From Astragalus membranaceus (taxonomy: Eukaryota > Streptophyta > Magnoliopsida > Fabales > Fabaceae), in the NCBI GenBank assembly GCA_039519185.1, contig CM076854.1, positions 17,519,192 through 17,583,191 on the forward strand: a stretch of 64,000 nt of DNA, written 5' to 3'. This document shows, one piece after another, positions 46,456 through 58,207 of this stretch (the first letter of the stretch is position 1; each line of letters starts with the position of its first letter). Below the pieces are notes generated by a model. That model was not told the origin of the DNA, made no database searches, and saw nothing but the letters and a program-made list of their open reading frames with translations. The position numbers were made by a program, and so were the translations under genes.

Positions 46456-48126
46456 GTGTACTTGGCTTATTTCATTCAAATTTTCTGAAACACTAGATAG
46501 TTACTCAGATTGTCTTTCCTCTCCTCACACATACGTCTCGCTTCTCATCAATAATACGTAATACAATTATTAATAATATCATTGACTAGTTACTTTTGGT
46601 TTTTAATCAAAAACCCAAACCATTCCCTTTAAATTCAAAATTTAAACAGCTAAGTTTAGCTATACTAAACTAGCCGTTGGGAGGTCCTTTCTGTCGACCT
46701 CAAAATCTTTAACAAACAGCTAAAGGTTTGCTATGTTAGTTAAGTTTGTTATTAGCAAGTTGGTTGCTTCTAACAAACTAAAACTAACCTAACAAACCTA
46801 TCTAGCCATTACAATTCAGTGTATATATATACATCAAAGCTATGTACAGCAAATACAACAGCTTTTACAAGAAATAAAAAGTTTACATGCATTCTTCAAT
46901 GCCCTAAGTCTTCTGTTCTTCTTCTCTTCTGCATACAGTATCTTCATCTTGTTTTTCTGAGAGTTCCATGTGAGTCAAGTTGCTTCAACAAGTGGTTGAA
47001 ATCAGCCTCACAAAACAGAGAAAAGCAACGTGTTAGTAGTTTGTTTTCAGTGACTGAAAACACAAAAAAAAACAGAGAGAGAGGTTGAGAATCTACCTTG
47101 TTCTCAAGGATAGAACCACAAACTGTTGGTGATCTTCATGGCGTGAAGATCCAGAACTTGCAAACACAGAAAAACAGAAGTAAAAGGTGTTTAGCATATC
47201 AGAAACTTCAAACAGCAACAAAGAAAAAAATGAAAGTGTGATTTTACCTTGTTTGAAGACCTAAGAAGCAAATCTAAGAAGATCTGTACCAGTACAACCA
47301 TAAAACAGTGTATTAGGGTTTTGTGTAACAAAACCTAGAAAGATAGCAGAAACAAAGATCAAGGAAGAAGATCTACCTTTGTTCGTGGCCATCCTGGTGT
47401 GCGGTGTCAAGAAGAAGTAGCATCTCACCCAGAAACAGAAGATCAAGTACAAATTTAGTTTTTGAAACTAGGATTTCAAGAAACAGTGAAGAAAATCAAG
47501 AAACCAAAGGAGTGAAAGAAGTATACCTGTTCTTTGCTATCAACCAAAGCTTCGTTGAGTTTTTCTGGGTTGATTTCTTCAAAGAAATCAACGAGAATCA
47601 GAAACCCTAGCTGGGTTCTGAGAGAGAAGACGAAGAGAGGTTCAGAGCAGCAAGAAAGAGAGAGAGAAATTCTTTGAAAAATGAATTAGGGTTTTTCATT
47701 TCAAGCTTTTATATTTCACCCATTAAACCGGGTAGTGAAGATCCGCGTGCAGCAACAGTGCTGCTCCATTGGGTTCCGCACGGTTTTTTTTTATCCAGGA
47801 AAGGAGAAAGCATTTTTGTTGGGCCTTCCGCAACTGGACTTTGTTGTTTGCACCCCTGTAGTTGCTTATACAACCTGCAAGCACTAAATCCATATATGAG
47901 TCAATATTTCAACATGGTATCTCAGAGCTAACGAAACTGGGACATTTCTCTTATACTCTTACTATTTTCACTGTTCTTTTCCCTATACAGTGACTGTATA
48001 GGTGTTTTAATCTTCTTTCCATTAAAAACAGACAGCAAGAAGGCTGTGTGTGTGTGTGTGTGTTCTAATAAGTCTGTTCTTTGTGTTCTTAGAAGTTACA
48101 GGTACTAGGTAAGGAGCAATTTCAAC
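46456..48126 (+). mobile_element. 5' region of Ty1/Copia element (LTR, start uncertain)
   Basis: ATGGTATCTCAGAGC at 47914-47928 is an initiator-Met primer-binding site with a two-base insertion. The LTR therefore ends about 47914 (TTTCAACA). TATATATATAC near 46822 may be the U3 TATA box. CTACCTTGTTC-type phrases recur at 47090-47400. The left LTR boundary is not identifiable. Gag starts at 48127. Confidence 0.55.
48044..48062. repeat. (TG)n microsatellite
   Basis: GTGTGTGTGTGTGTGTGTG in the Copia leader. Confidence 0.9.
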
Positions 48127-48590
48127 ATGTCAAATGCTAGCTTGTCTACTTAGGTCCCTAAATTGAATGGGAAAAACTGGGACAGGTGGAGTTTGCAAAT
48201 GGAAGCCATTTTTGGCTTCCATGATGTCCTAGAAATTGTTCAAGAAGGGGTTCCAGAATTAGCTAAGGAGCCAACTCCTGAACAAAGGGCTGAACACAAA
48301 GAAAATACCAAGAAGGACTGGAAAGCCATCTATCTCATACACCAGGGCTGTGATGAGAGCAACTTTGACAGAATTAGAGGCATCAAAGTCTCTAAATCTG
48401 CCTAGGACCTCCTTGACAAATACTATAATGGGGCTTCCCCAGTCAAGGAGGAGAAACTGCAATCATTAAGAAAGCAGTATGAAAATTTGAACATGCAGCA
48501 AAGTGAAAGCATTACTGATTTCTTTGGAAAACTAAAGAAAATCACAAATTCAATGAGTCTCAATGGAGAGACACTATCTGAACTAACTGT
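48127..48590 (+). pseudogene. gag: Copia gag, N-terminal part
   Basis: ATG at 48127 starts MSNASLST, then TAG (48151-48153), then VPKLNGKNWDRWSLQMEAIF, the standard Copia gag opening. KDWKAIYLIHQ and later KQYENLNMQQSESI match the UBN2-type gag core. A second stop TAG (48403-48405) sits where the family has a conserved Trp (SKSA-W-DLLDKYY). Both stops are explained by C-to-T or G-to-A transitions. At 48590 the frame is cut by the CACTA element; it resumes in phase at 58208. Confidence 0.85.
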
Positions 48591-48604
48591 CACTACAAGA
48601 AAAT

Positions 48605-48890
48605 TGACATATACCAACAGACGCCTATAGCGATGGTAAATAAAACTGTAGGTATAGGTATCCTACACCTACAACAAGTTAAAAAAACCGTGGGTATAGG
48701 TTCACAGGAAATATTGTGGAAAAATAACTGTGGAAGCCTATAGTGACGACTGCTTTAACCGTAGGTATATGTATCATTTACCCACAAACGTTTTCTAAAA
48801 CCGTGGGTATAGCTTGTCTATACCTATGGATAACAAAATCTGTTAGTATAGGCATTAGCGACGAAATCAACTCCATTGGTATAGGCTAAA
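48605..48890. repeat. Left subterminal repeats of CACTA element
   Basis: Repeated GTGGGTATAG, GTAGGTATAG and ATACCTA words in both orientations, the usual substrate of the CACTA accessory DNA-binding protein. Confidence 0.8.
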
Positions 48891-50063
48891 TCAACTCCGC
48901 GGGAGAAGTAAAATTTTCCCTCTCTCTTCTCGCGGTTTTATTTTATTCCAAAATAAAATATTTTGGCTGAACCATAACTCTCTTTTACATCGATCCTCTT
49001 TTTCTTTTCTCTTTTCTATTCGCATCCCTCCCTCACCGCGCGTCTCTGAATTGCCGTCATCCACCATCCACCATCGCCTCCCTGTTGCCGTCATCCACCA
49101 TTGCCTCCCTGTCGCCACCTCTCTCTTCGACGAAGAAGCTCCTTCTCTAACTCTCGCTGAACCCTAACTCTCTCAGTTTCCTTCTCAAATCAATCCAATG
49201 GCAAAACCTAACTCTCGCAGAATCTCGCCCCTGACCTGAAGGAAAGACGAAAAAAGCGCTCACCTACGGAATACGAAAGTTTGCATCGGCTTCTGAAATC
49301 GTCACCTCCGCCTCTGAAGGAAACAACTCTCACCTTCGTCTATTCCATAGCCTCACCCACACACAAAAGGTGATTTTTCTTCTCCCTCACTGAAATCTCC
49401 AACTGAAATCATTCTATCTTCATTTTTTTAAAAAAATTCTGATGGGTTCTGGGATGATTCGTTATACCTCTGTTTTAGTTCCTTATACCTCTGGTTTGAT
49501 TTTTTTTTCAGCTACAGAAGGGAATTTAGGTGCGATTGAGGTTTTGAAGCCGTTTGGATCTTGTCTTATCTTGTTTGTTCTGAGAGGTGAGTATCTCTTT
49601 GTTGATAATTTTTATTTTCCCCCTTGACAGTAATTTTAGGTACTTTTCTTGCTTGTAGGTTGTAGCGTGTAGGAAATTACTTGGGTCTAAACTAGTTTTT
49701 ATATCACAAATAAACTTATTGCAACTTGTAAGCATCAATTTGGTAGTCACTTTTGATTTTACAATATGAAGTTGGGGCCAGATTAATCCTACTGTTTGTT
49801 TGTAACTGATGCTAGATTATTCCTACTACTTGTTTGTAATTGGTGTGCATTTGAGCAAGCATGTTTGATGTTTGTTTTTGGTCAGGAGCACTTGTATTAT
49901 TTGTCTATGTGTGATTATGGTTGTACGTGTTGTGTTCATAGTTTTAATGTGTTGGTATTGCTTTGTTTTCTATTTTCTTTATATTGGATTGCATACCCTT
50001 TCTCTCTTTGTTCATTAATTTAGTCACAACAAACACTTTATTTATTTCAGTTTTACTTGTCGT
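48891..50063 (+). other. CACTA promoter/5' leader region
   Basis: CT-rich leader-like sequence (48915-49380) with CCACCATCCACCATCGCCTCC-type short repeats shown only partly here, then AT-rich intron-like sequence. No coding sequence with motifs. It likely holds the transposase promoter and 5' UTR introns. Confidence 0.5.
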
Positions 50064-53000
50064 ATGGAGAATAGAGGATGGATGTGTGATCCATCAAAAC
50101 AGAGTGAGGAATCTATTCGGGGGGTTAATGGATTTCTTGAATTTGCTTGTAAAAATTCAGAAACGAATGGAAAAATATTTTGCCCTTGTATAATATGTGC
50201 CAATTGTAAGCAACGCTCTCGCACAAGTGTTTATGAACACTTGACTGATCCACGACGTGGGTTTCTTAGAGGTTATAATCAATGGATATTTCATGGTGAA
50301 AGGCCTACCACTTCAAGTAGTACAAATGAGCTACATTCAGAAATGGAACATGACATGGATGGGTTAATACGTGATGTTTATGCCATGCACCCTACAGGAG
50401 AGCCAAGTTGCGGTGAAGAGGAAATTAATCCCGAAGCAAGAGAAAGTGTTAATTTTACCAATTGGTGAAAGAGAATGAGCAAATGCTCTACCCAAATTGT
50501 AAGAAATATAGCAAGCTATCCTTTATGGTCCATTTGTATCATATAAAGTGTCTCCACGGGTGGAGTGACAAATCGTTCTCTATGTTACTAGATTTATTAA
50601 GAGATCGATGCTCTACCAGAAGGAAATATTTTGCCAAGCTCATACTATGAAACAAAGAAGATGATCTCAGGGTTAGGTTTGGGGTATGAGAAGATCCATG
50701 CATGTCCTAATGAATGCATATTGTATCGGGATATGTATATCGATGATCAAGTCTGTCCAAAGTGTGGTATGTCAAGGTGGAAAACAACAAATGAAGATGT
50801 GCAGGCTAATGGATCGGAGACTTCAGGAAAGAGAAAGAACTTACCCGCAAAGGTCCTTCGATGGTTTCCTTTGAAACCGAGGGTGCAAAGGTTGTTCATG
50901 TCATCCAAAACCGCAGAATCAATGAGATGGCACCATGATGGTAGATTGAATGATGGTTCTCTTAGGCATCCAGCTGACTCACTTGCTTGGAAAGAATTTG
51001 ATGCTCGATATCCAACATATTCATCAGATCCTCGTAATGTTCGATTAGGAGTGGCTTCTGATGGCTTCAATCCTGTCAAGACTATGAGCATTACCCACAG
51101 CACTTGGCCATTAATGCTAGTTCCTTATAATCTACCTCCTTGGATGTGCATGAAACAAACATTCTTTATGTTATCACTACTTTCCAGGACCTAAAGGTCC
51201 TGGAAATAAGATTGATGTTTATCTACAGCCATTAGTACAAGAGCTGCAAGAGTTATGGGATGACGGAATTGAAACCTTTGATGCCTACAAGAAAGAGACA
51301 TTCCAACTTCGTGTTGCTATAATGTGGACTATTAATGACTTTCCGGCATATGCAAACTTATCTGGATGGAGTACCAAAGGTCAATTTGCTTGTCCATGTT
51401 GTGGGATTGAAACTGCCTCGCGATGGCTGCGCCATGGTCGAAAATTTTGCTACATGTGCCATCGCCGCTGGTTAGCCCCTAACCACAAGTGGAGGTCGAA
51501 TAGTAAGGATTTTGACGGAGCAAGGGAGTTAAGGAATCCTCCTAAAATACTTGAAGGGAGTGAAATTTTAAGGCAATTAGATGAAATTGGAGAAGAGGGT
51601 CTAGAAGATGGGTCACATCCTTGGAAAAAAAGAGCATTTTCTTCACTTTACCCTATTGGCAATATAATATATTGCGTCACAATCTTGATGTAATGCATAT
51701 TGAAAAAAAATGTATGTGACAACATCATTGGTACATTTTTAAACCAAGAGGGAAAATCTAAAGATAATTATAAGGCCCGTGCTGACCTTGTAGATATGGG
51801 CATAAGAAGTATGCTTCACCCCCAACCCAGTCCTAGAAGTAGTACAATGCTTTTGCCTAGAGCATGTTATCAAATGACTGTCAAAGAAAAGGATGCTTTT
51901 CTCAGCATCCTCAAGAATGTAAAAGTTCCAAATGAATGCTCATCGAACATCTCACGTTGTGTGCAAGTCAAGCAGCGCAAGATATTTGGCTTAAAAAGTT
52001 ATGATTGTCATGTTTTGATGCAACAACTTCTCCCAGTGGCATTAAGGGGTTCATTTCCAGATAAAGTCACTTCAATTATTGTTGATTTCTGCAATTTCTT
52101 TAAGCAAATATGCTCTAAGGTACTTACTGTTGATTTTCTAGCACAATTGGAGTCTCAAATAGCTATAACACTTTGTCAATTGGAAACAATTTTTCCTCCA
52201 TCATTTTTCACTGTTATGATGCATTTGGTAATTCACTTGGCATATGAAGCCAAGGTTGCTGGGCCAGTACAATATCGGTGGATGTATCCTATTGAAAGGT
52301 ATGAATTCTTTATTTTAACATATAACATCTTATTTAATACCGTTAAAGAAGCTATTAGGGTGCTAAGAGGTTAGATATCTAATACTAAATTTACTCACAG
52401 GTTTCTTCTTACTCTCAAGTCATTTGTGCGCAATAGAGGACATCCAAAAGGGTCAATTGCAGAAGGTTTTTTGGCCCATGAATGTTTGACCTTTTGTTCG
52501 CAATATCTATCTGGGGTGGAAACTAGGTTCAATAGACCTAGCAGAAATGATGATGGAACTGATTCTACATCAATAGATGATGTGACCTCTTTACATCTTA
52601 TTGGAAGACCGCTAGGCAGGAAAAAACCACAGAAGTTACAGTTAGGGAAGCGCAAGAGAGTGAGCCGAACTAAGCTCGACAAGAAAGAGTTAATGCAAGC
52701 TCATAGATATGTTCTTTCTAACTATGATGCGGTCAGTCCATTTATAGAGTAAGACCAATACTATTTCCCTTTTATACTAGTTTAAGAGTATTTATAACTC
52801 CTTTAATTTTGATATCATTAATTTTAGGGAACACATTGTACTTCTTAAGAGACAGTCCCGACCGCGAAGATTGTCGCAACTTGAAATCGATAAGCAACAC
52901 AGTCAAAAATTTAGTGACTGGTTTCGAGATAGGGTGAGCACAAAAGAATTGAATTATTTGAATTTTAGTGGTTATTTTTAGTGAAACTAACTTTTGTTCT

Positions 53001-53694
53001 TGAAATATTTTAGATACATCGCTTGGATGAACAAAGGAGCCCACAAGTTACTCATGAACTTAGATGGTTATCTCGTGGGCCGTTTGAGGTAGTAAGGAGA
53101 TACAGTGGTTATGCCATTAATGGTTTTAAGTTCCACACAAAGAAAAGAGAGAGATACTTGAAAACACAAAATAGTGGGGTAATTGTAAGGACTAAGACAT
53201 CGAAAGATGAAATTAACTACTACGGTGCAATAACTGATATAATCCAATTGGATTATTCTGGCAAGTTCAAGGCTGTGCTATTCAAATGTGATTGGGTTGA
53301 TATCAAGAAAGGTGTTAAGAAAGATAAGTTTGGGATGACACTTGTGAATTTCAACTTTTTGAAACACACAGGTAAAGATATTTGTGATGACCCGTTTATT
53401 TTTGCATCACAAGCTAAGAAGGTGTTTTATGTATATGATGAGAGAAACAAGGATTGGCCCGTTGTTTTGAATGCAAAATTTAGGGATATTTATGATATGG
53501 GTGATGAGGAATCCAATGAAATTGAAGAAATCCGTGAGCAACCAATGCATGATTCAACCGAAGCTACTCAAAATGATAACGATTTGATTGGACTTTCAAT
53601 CGAAGATGATCATGATTTCTTTGAAGTTTCCGTTGATAATCATATTGATGATGAGGATGTAGAGGATGAGGGCGAGGGCGAGGATATGTTTTAG
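50064..53694 (+). pseudogene. TNP2-type CACTA transposase, broken
   Basis: Catalytic transposase of the CACTA family, acting on the element's ends in the nucleus. Domains in order: Transpos_assoc (50064-50460; WMCDPSK, then FCPCIICANC and WIFHGE); Transposase_21/TNP2 core (50470-51690; KLSFMVHLYHIKCLHGWSDK, GYEKIHACPNECILYR, VRLGVASDGFNP, DFPAYANLSGWSTKGQFACP, RHGRKFCYM); DUF4218-like (51700-52300; YQMTVKEKDAFLSILKNVKV, HDCHVLMQQLLP-type block); DUF4216-like (53023-53500; YYGAITDIIQLDYS, LFKCDWVD). Introns at 52299-52400, 52750-52827 and about 52935-53013. The acidic tail ends GEGEDMF. A stop near 50466 and frameshifts near 50630, 51180 and 51650 disable it. Confidence 0.88.
52299..52400 (+). 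other. Intron in TNP2 transposase gene
   Basis: GTATGA donor after CCTATTGAAAG and TTACTCACAG acceptor. Coding resumes FLLTLKSFVRNRGHPKGSIA, the expected continuation after MYPIER. Confidence 0.75.
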
Positions 53695-55672
53695 TTGTGA
53701 AAGATTTTATACTTTTTCTATGCACGTAGACTTGACTATTTTTTGTGGATGTTTTGAATATGAAGTTGTTCCATGTTCGTTTATGTTTTTTACATCCTTT
53801 CTTTTCTTTTGTGTTTTATGGTAATCTTAATGCTACTTTGTTTACTAAAATATTTAGTTAAGATAGTTAGACATTGTATTTCTATGAAACACTATTGTAC
53901 GTTATAAGCTAGTTCAAACTTATGTTATGATTCAATATTTCAGTCGCTTATTGTAAAGTAATGCAGAAATGGGAAGAAAAAGAAAGTTAAATATTGGGCG
54001 TCGCATTCCAGAAGACTCAAACCAACACATACAAGCAAGTAACAATGAAGGAACACATTCTATTCCTACTGACACAATACCAACTCATGCCCAAGGAAGT
54101 AATTCTGATGCTGTCATACGCGAGTCTGCTGATTCCCACTCGGTTCCTTCGGATATAGAAGCAGAAGAAGCACAAAATCAGAAAGGTATAAATTATATTT
54201 AGTTTCTGTTGTTTATATTTCATTTTTGTAAACATAATATTTTATGTTTTTACGCCTTCTATATTACTTGTAGATGTATAACCTAAGCGGTTGAGAGGCC
54301 CAACAAGAATGTTAGATGTATGGGAGATGGAAGATGGTGATTTCATAATTGTTAATTTAGATAAGTATGGTCGGCCTGTTGGTGAGGAAGGGACAACTCT
54401 TACCCTTTTCATAGGAAGTATAGTTCGAAGGCATCAATATGCTCCAATCAACTACAATCCTGGAAAGAAATGCCAAAGAAGGATAAAGATGCAATGCTGG
54501 AACTAATAGAGGTATTATTGTTATATACTTAAATTTTGATGCATCAAAAGTTGCAATATGACTTAATTTATGTTGTATGTATCTAACATTTATCACTATT
54601 TAGTCCAAATTTCAGTTCATTCCTCCTATAAGTGACACAACAAGAGAATTGTTGAAATCTGAGTTGAATGAGAAGTGGAGGCAATGGAAGAGTGATTTAA
54701 AGTCAATGGCATATGATCCGAGTAAAACTGAATAAGAGATTGCAGCTGCATTACCTGATGGCAGGGTTGAACCTAATCAGTATCGTGAATTGGTTCATCA
54801 TTGGTTTTCAGAAGAAGGACAAGTAAGTCATCTAGCAAATAGTTTTTTGCATATTATGAGTAGTGCTTCAACTTTGATTCTTTCTTCAACTAATATTTGG
54901 TTGTATAAATTGTAGAAACAAAGTAAAACTAATAAACGAAATCGTGCTAAGTATGAAGATGTCCATTGCATGGGTACAAAAAGTCTCCCAAAACTGATTG
55001 ATGAATAGGTTTGTTTATATTTCTACTTTTCAATGAGTAAAATGTATTTATAAAACAAAAGACATCTAACTTATATGTTTGGTTTTAGAAAAAAAAAAGC
55101 CAAAGGTGTATCACCTAAACGTAAAGAGATTTACATTGATACCCACATTCGTAAAGATGGATCAATCGTCAATGAAAAAGCTGCAGAATTGATTGTAAGA
55201 TTTTCTTTCATCCATTACTATTTAGTTTCCAAATTAGTTTACCTTCATATGTTATTTGTAGCTAAATTGATTCTCGTAAAGTAGTTTTGATATTTAATGG
55301 GATACACTCTTCCCAGTGGTATGTATGTACGGTAGTAGTTTTGAGTTTGATCATCTCCTTGACACCTCCGTTATTTTTGAAGAAAACCTTTTATATGCAG
55401 GAGTAGTAGCAATCCAGTTAATGGCTTTATAGAATCCTAGCCATTTATGTAAGTCATTTACTAAAGGAACCACACTAGCCTTTAAGTTTGAAGGAAAATT
55501 TTGTCCACCGTAATAAAACTGAATAGTGGGTGGTTAAAAATCAACAAGAAAGTAAACTTTACTAAACAGAATAGTGGGTGGTTAAAAATCAATATGTATG
55601 GAGTTTGGTTTGCTAAATTGATATTTGACCTGTGTTAGTGTATAGGAGTTTGGTTTGCTTTCCCTTATTTGA

Positions 55673-56470
55673 GCTGTGTGTGATGAATGTACTTGTGGCA
55701 TTTAGGAGTAACTGTACACCGGAAATCAGTTTCTGATATTGTTTCTTTTCCTTTGAATGCATGCATTATTTCAGCTTGTGCCTTCTCCATCACTTTTGGG
55801 TTTTTCACATTTCTAACATTGCCCACTCTATTGTTGTTGCTGATGAATCTGTTCCAGCTCCAAACACATCCTAGTACATCAACAAGAAACTTTTGAAAAT
55901 TAGGAAAAAGACAATTTTTTTTAAAAGTAGACAAAATAATTAAGTCAATATATGTTCCAGCTGCCACTTTGTTGGATTCTCAAAAGAACATCTACAAGAT
56001 CTTCTTGTTCAGCTTCAGTGTTGTTTCCTTCAAATCCTCCAGTAAGTGCTGTGTGTGATGAATGTACTTGTGGCATTTAGGAGTAACTGTACACCGGAAA
56101 TCAGTTTCTGATATTGTTTCTTTTCCTTTGAATGCATGCCTTATTTCAGCTTGTGCCTTCTCCATCACTTTTGGGTTTTTCATCATTTCTGTCATTGCCC
56201 ACTCTATTTTTGTTGCTGATGAATCTGTTCCAGCTCCAAACACATCCTAGTACATCAATAAGAAACTTTTGAAAATTAGGAAAAAGACAATTTTTTTTAA
56301 AAGTAGACAAAATAATTAAGTAAATATATGTTCCAGCTGCCACTTTGTTGGATTCTTAAAAGAACATCTACAAGATCTTCTTGCTCAGCTTCAGTGTTGT
56401 TTCCTTCAAATCCTCCAGTAAGTGTTGTGTGTGATGAATGTACTTGTGGCATTTAGGATTAACTGTACAC
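55673..56470 (-). pseudogene. Captured cytochrome P450 (CYP71-like) fragment, tandemly duplicated
   Basis: Parent family: ER-bound haem monooxygenases. Minus strand, unit 2 (56424-56048) encodes GGFEGNNTEAEQEDLVDVLL, then RIQQSGSW. After intron-like sequence come FGAGTDSSATKIEWAMTEMM and KNPKVMEKAQAEIRHAFKGK, then ETISETDF. AGTDSS is the I-helix oxygen-binding motif and the rest follows CYP71-clan order. Unit 1 (56048-55673) repeats the segment with a small deletion after the AGT region. The units are about 375 bp, and a third partial copy starts at 56424. The N-terminal anchor and haem-binding Cys region are absent. Confidence 0.82.
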
Positions 56471-56560
56471 CAGATCAAGATGAATGTAATCTATAAGTAC
56501 ATCTCGCGCCTCTTTGGTTGTTGTCTGATCTGCTACTGAGTGGCTGGATCGCTTAAGTAC
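56461..56560 (-). other. Possible Copia-derived scrap
   Basis: Minus-strand frame reads ADQTTTKEARDVLIDYIHLD, reminiscent of the DYIHSDLWGP start of a Copia integrase core. Too short to be sure. Confidence 0.25.
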
Positions 56561-56637
56561 ATTTTGGAAGCATACTTATGCATAACTGCCCCTTCGATAT
56601 TTAGCTTGTTGCTTCCTTTCCTTGTCATAAAATACTA

Positions 56638-56735
56638 ACCTCATACTAGAAGCATTTCCAGCAGTAATAGTACCTCCATTCTCTTTGAAAGCTGTTGGGA
56701 GTTTGCGCATCTTTTCAGGATCAAACTTGCACATA
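56638..56735 (-). pseudogene. Captured acetyl-CoA C-acetyltransferase (thiolase) exon
   Basis: Minus-strand frame encodes FDPEKMRKLPTAFKENGGTI, then TAGNASS, the conserved RKLRPxFKExGGTVTAGNASS block of acetoacetyl-CoA thiolase. The enzyme condenses two acetyl-CoA at the start of the mevalonate pathway (established for the family). The frame ends at R|GTTAGT, a splice-donor-like junction. Only about 30 codons are present. The 24 bp TTCCAGCAGTAATAGTACCT plus four bases is repeated exactly at 56945-56968. Confidence 0.75.
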
Positions 56736-56885
56736 AAAGGGAAAAAGGAAAAGTATTAGTTTACATTCAAATACATGTACTTTATTTTTACACAGTTTTG
56801 TTCTAGTCTGTTCATTTAGTGTTTCTGTTCTGTTCATATATGTTGAGATTGTGCTGTACTGTACTTTTCTGTTCTGTTGTGAATA

Positions 56886-56950
56886 TGCATTCATATGCAT
56901 TTTGTATTCTGTATTCTGTGTTCATATGCATTCTGTATTCTGTATTCCAG
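56886..56950 (+). repeat. Short ATTCTGT-type tandem repeat
   Basis: GCATTTTGTATTCTGTATTC and GCATTCTGTATTCTGTATTC copies with TTCATAT between, abutting the duplicated 24 bp thiolase piece. Confidence 0.75.
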
Positions 56951-57462
56951 CAGTAATAGTACCTCCATACATACGCACTTTTAATGTTTCAGGAAAAACT
57001 AGACAAATACAATAATGAAGCTGGAACATCTTAATCATCCCAAAAGTCACAAAATCACATGCATTGGAAGGATGACATATTTTCTAAAGTACAAGGACCA
57101 GAAAAAAGAGAACGTGTGCGTTGTATGGGCAGGATTCCTAAGCCTAAAAAATCAAAGGTTGTTTTGTCTGAAAATCAAGAGTTACGCAATAGAGTTAGTC
57201 AAATGGAAAGCCTCTTGGGAAATGTTATGACATTGATTCAAAATCGATTTTCTGGAGAAGATGTAGATGATATTTTACAAGTGGCAAGACAGGCATAATA
57301 TATTATCCTCCTAGAGTTTTTATAAATGAGGTATGGAAAAATCAACCAAGTTGAGTTGTATAGTTTTCTTTCAATAGGTTACAGACGCTTCTAGTGCTCC
57401 CGAGCAAATGAATTCTCCAAGTCCAGACACTAATGAAGATAATGGCGCCAATGAAAATTAGA

Positions 57463-57879
57463 AGAAAGACCAGTGGAACTGGTAGGATGAGGTACTGAAG
57501 CTGCACCCAGGAAGAAGGGAGCAGCTGCTTCAGCTTTAGGACTTTGAAGATCGTTTTTTGGTTGGGGCATGGCTGACCCTGAGACATTATATCTATCATT
57601 TTCATTTCCTTTTTAGTATGTATTTGCTTTGTAACTTTTGAGATTATGAGTTGATGTAGGAGTAATGTTAATTTCCACTATGTTATATGCTTTTGAGATT
57701 ATCTTAAGAGTTGATGTAGAAGTAAATGTTAATTTGCAATATGGTGATATGCTTGTAAGACATGTTTTGTGATAAATTTTCAATATGATTTTAGTTTTAT
57801 TGTTTCATAAATGTATTTATTTTATATTTAGCTTTTAATTGATTATCATAAATATTGTTAATAAATTGTTTTACCAACA
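57463..57879 (+). other. 3' flank of the CACTA genes
   Basis: AT-rich, with TGTTAATTT...TTGATGTAG-type near-duplicate stretches at 57645-57730. Likely 3' UTR and polyadenylation region. Confidence 0.45.
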
Positions 57880-58190
57880 AAAGGAAGTGGTGGGTATAGC
57901 AAAATTAAGAGTGATTTTAAAACCTATACCAACAGCAACTCGACTGTGGGTATAGCAAAATTAACAGTGATGTTAAAACCAATACCAACAGCAACGCGAC
58001 TGTGGGTATAGCTCTTAGGTTTTGTCCAACGGGAAGATCGTCTGTCGGTATAGGCCATAGCGACGCCATTTTTGTCGTGGGTATAGCCAAATAAAGACCA
58101 TGGGAAGATCGTCCGTCGGTATAGGTTTTCGGTGCTATACTCACGGTATTTAACCCTTTACCCACGGATTTTTGCTGTTGGTATAGGTCA
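57880..58190. repeat. Right subterminal repeats of CACTA element
   Basis: GTGGGTATAGC, CTATACCAACAGCAACKCGA and CGTCGGTATAGG units in both orientations. A ~62 bp tandem pair lies at 57890-58015. Confidence 0.82.
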
Positions 58191-58207
58191 AATTTGTTGT
58201 AGTGTGT

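Larger units (their letters stand above)
55195..56992 (+). other. Enlarged intron carrying captured gene fragments
   Basis: Donor GTAAGA at 55195 and acceptor TTTCAG ending 56992 match the exons' phase. Its 1.8 kb length contrasts with the 70-110 base introns elsewhere in the gene. The extra sequence includes P450 and thiolase pieces in opposite orientation. Confidence 0.7.
53969..57462 (+). pseudogene. Transposase_24 (Ptta/En/Spm) accessory protein gene
   Basis: CACTA accessory DNA-binding protein (TNPA-like role, inferred). Likely exons: 53969-54185 (MGRKRKLNIGRR...); 54274-54511 (RGPTRMLDVWEMEDGDFI, NLDKYGRPVGEEG, RRHQYAPINY); 54604-54822 (LNEKWRQWKSDLK); 54916-55008 (NKRNRAKYEDVHCMGTKSLP); 55089-55194 (EIYIDTHIRKDGSIVNEKAA); 56993-about 57290 (VRCMGRIPKP, coiled coil ENQELRNRVSQMESLLGNVM); 57378-57462. 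Stops at about 54735 (TAA), 55006-55008 (TAG) and 57029 (TAA) sit in otherwise conserved sequence. The intron 55195-56992 carries captured host gene fragments. The last intron may start with GC rather than GT. Confidence 0.82.
48591..58204 (+). mobile_element. CACTA (En/Spm) DNA transposon inserted in Copia gag
   Basis: 9614 bp. Ends: CACTACAAGAAAATTGAC and, inverted, CACTACAACAAATTTGAC; the match continues through TATACCAACAG. It is flanked by the 3 bp duplication TGT (48588-48590 and 58205-58207). The subterminal zones (48605-48880 and 57880-58190) are full of GTGGGTATAG and its inverse CTATACCCAC. Two genes lie inside, both in plus orientation: a TNP2-type transposase (50064-53694) and a Transposase_24-type protein (53969-57462). 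Both have frameshifts or stops, so this copy is not autonomous now. Confidence 0.95.

Noticed and set aside
48891..49118. Minus-strand frame with repeated ATGRRWWM-like residues
   Set aside because: Arises from short CCACCATC repeats in the CACTA leader region.
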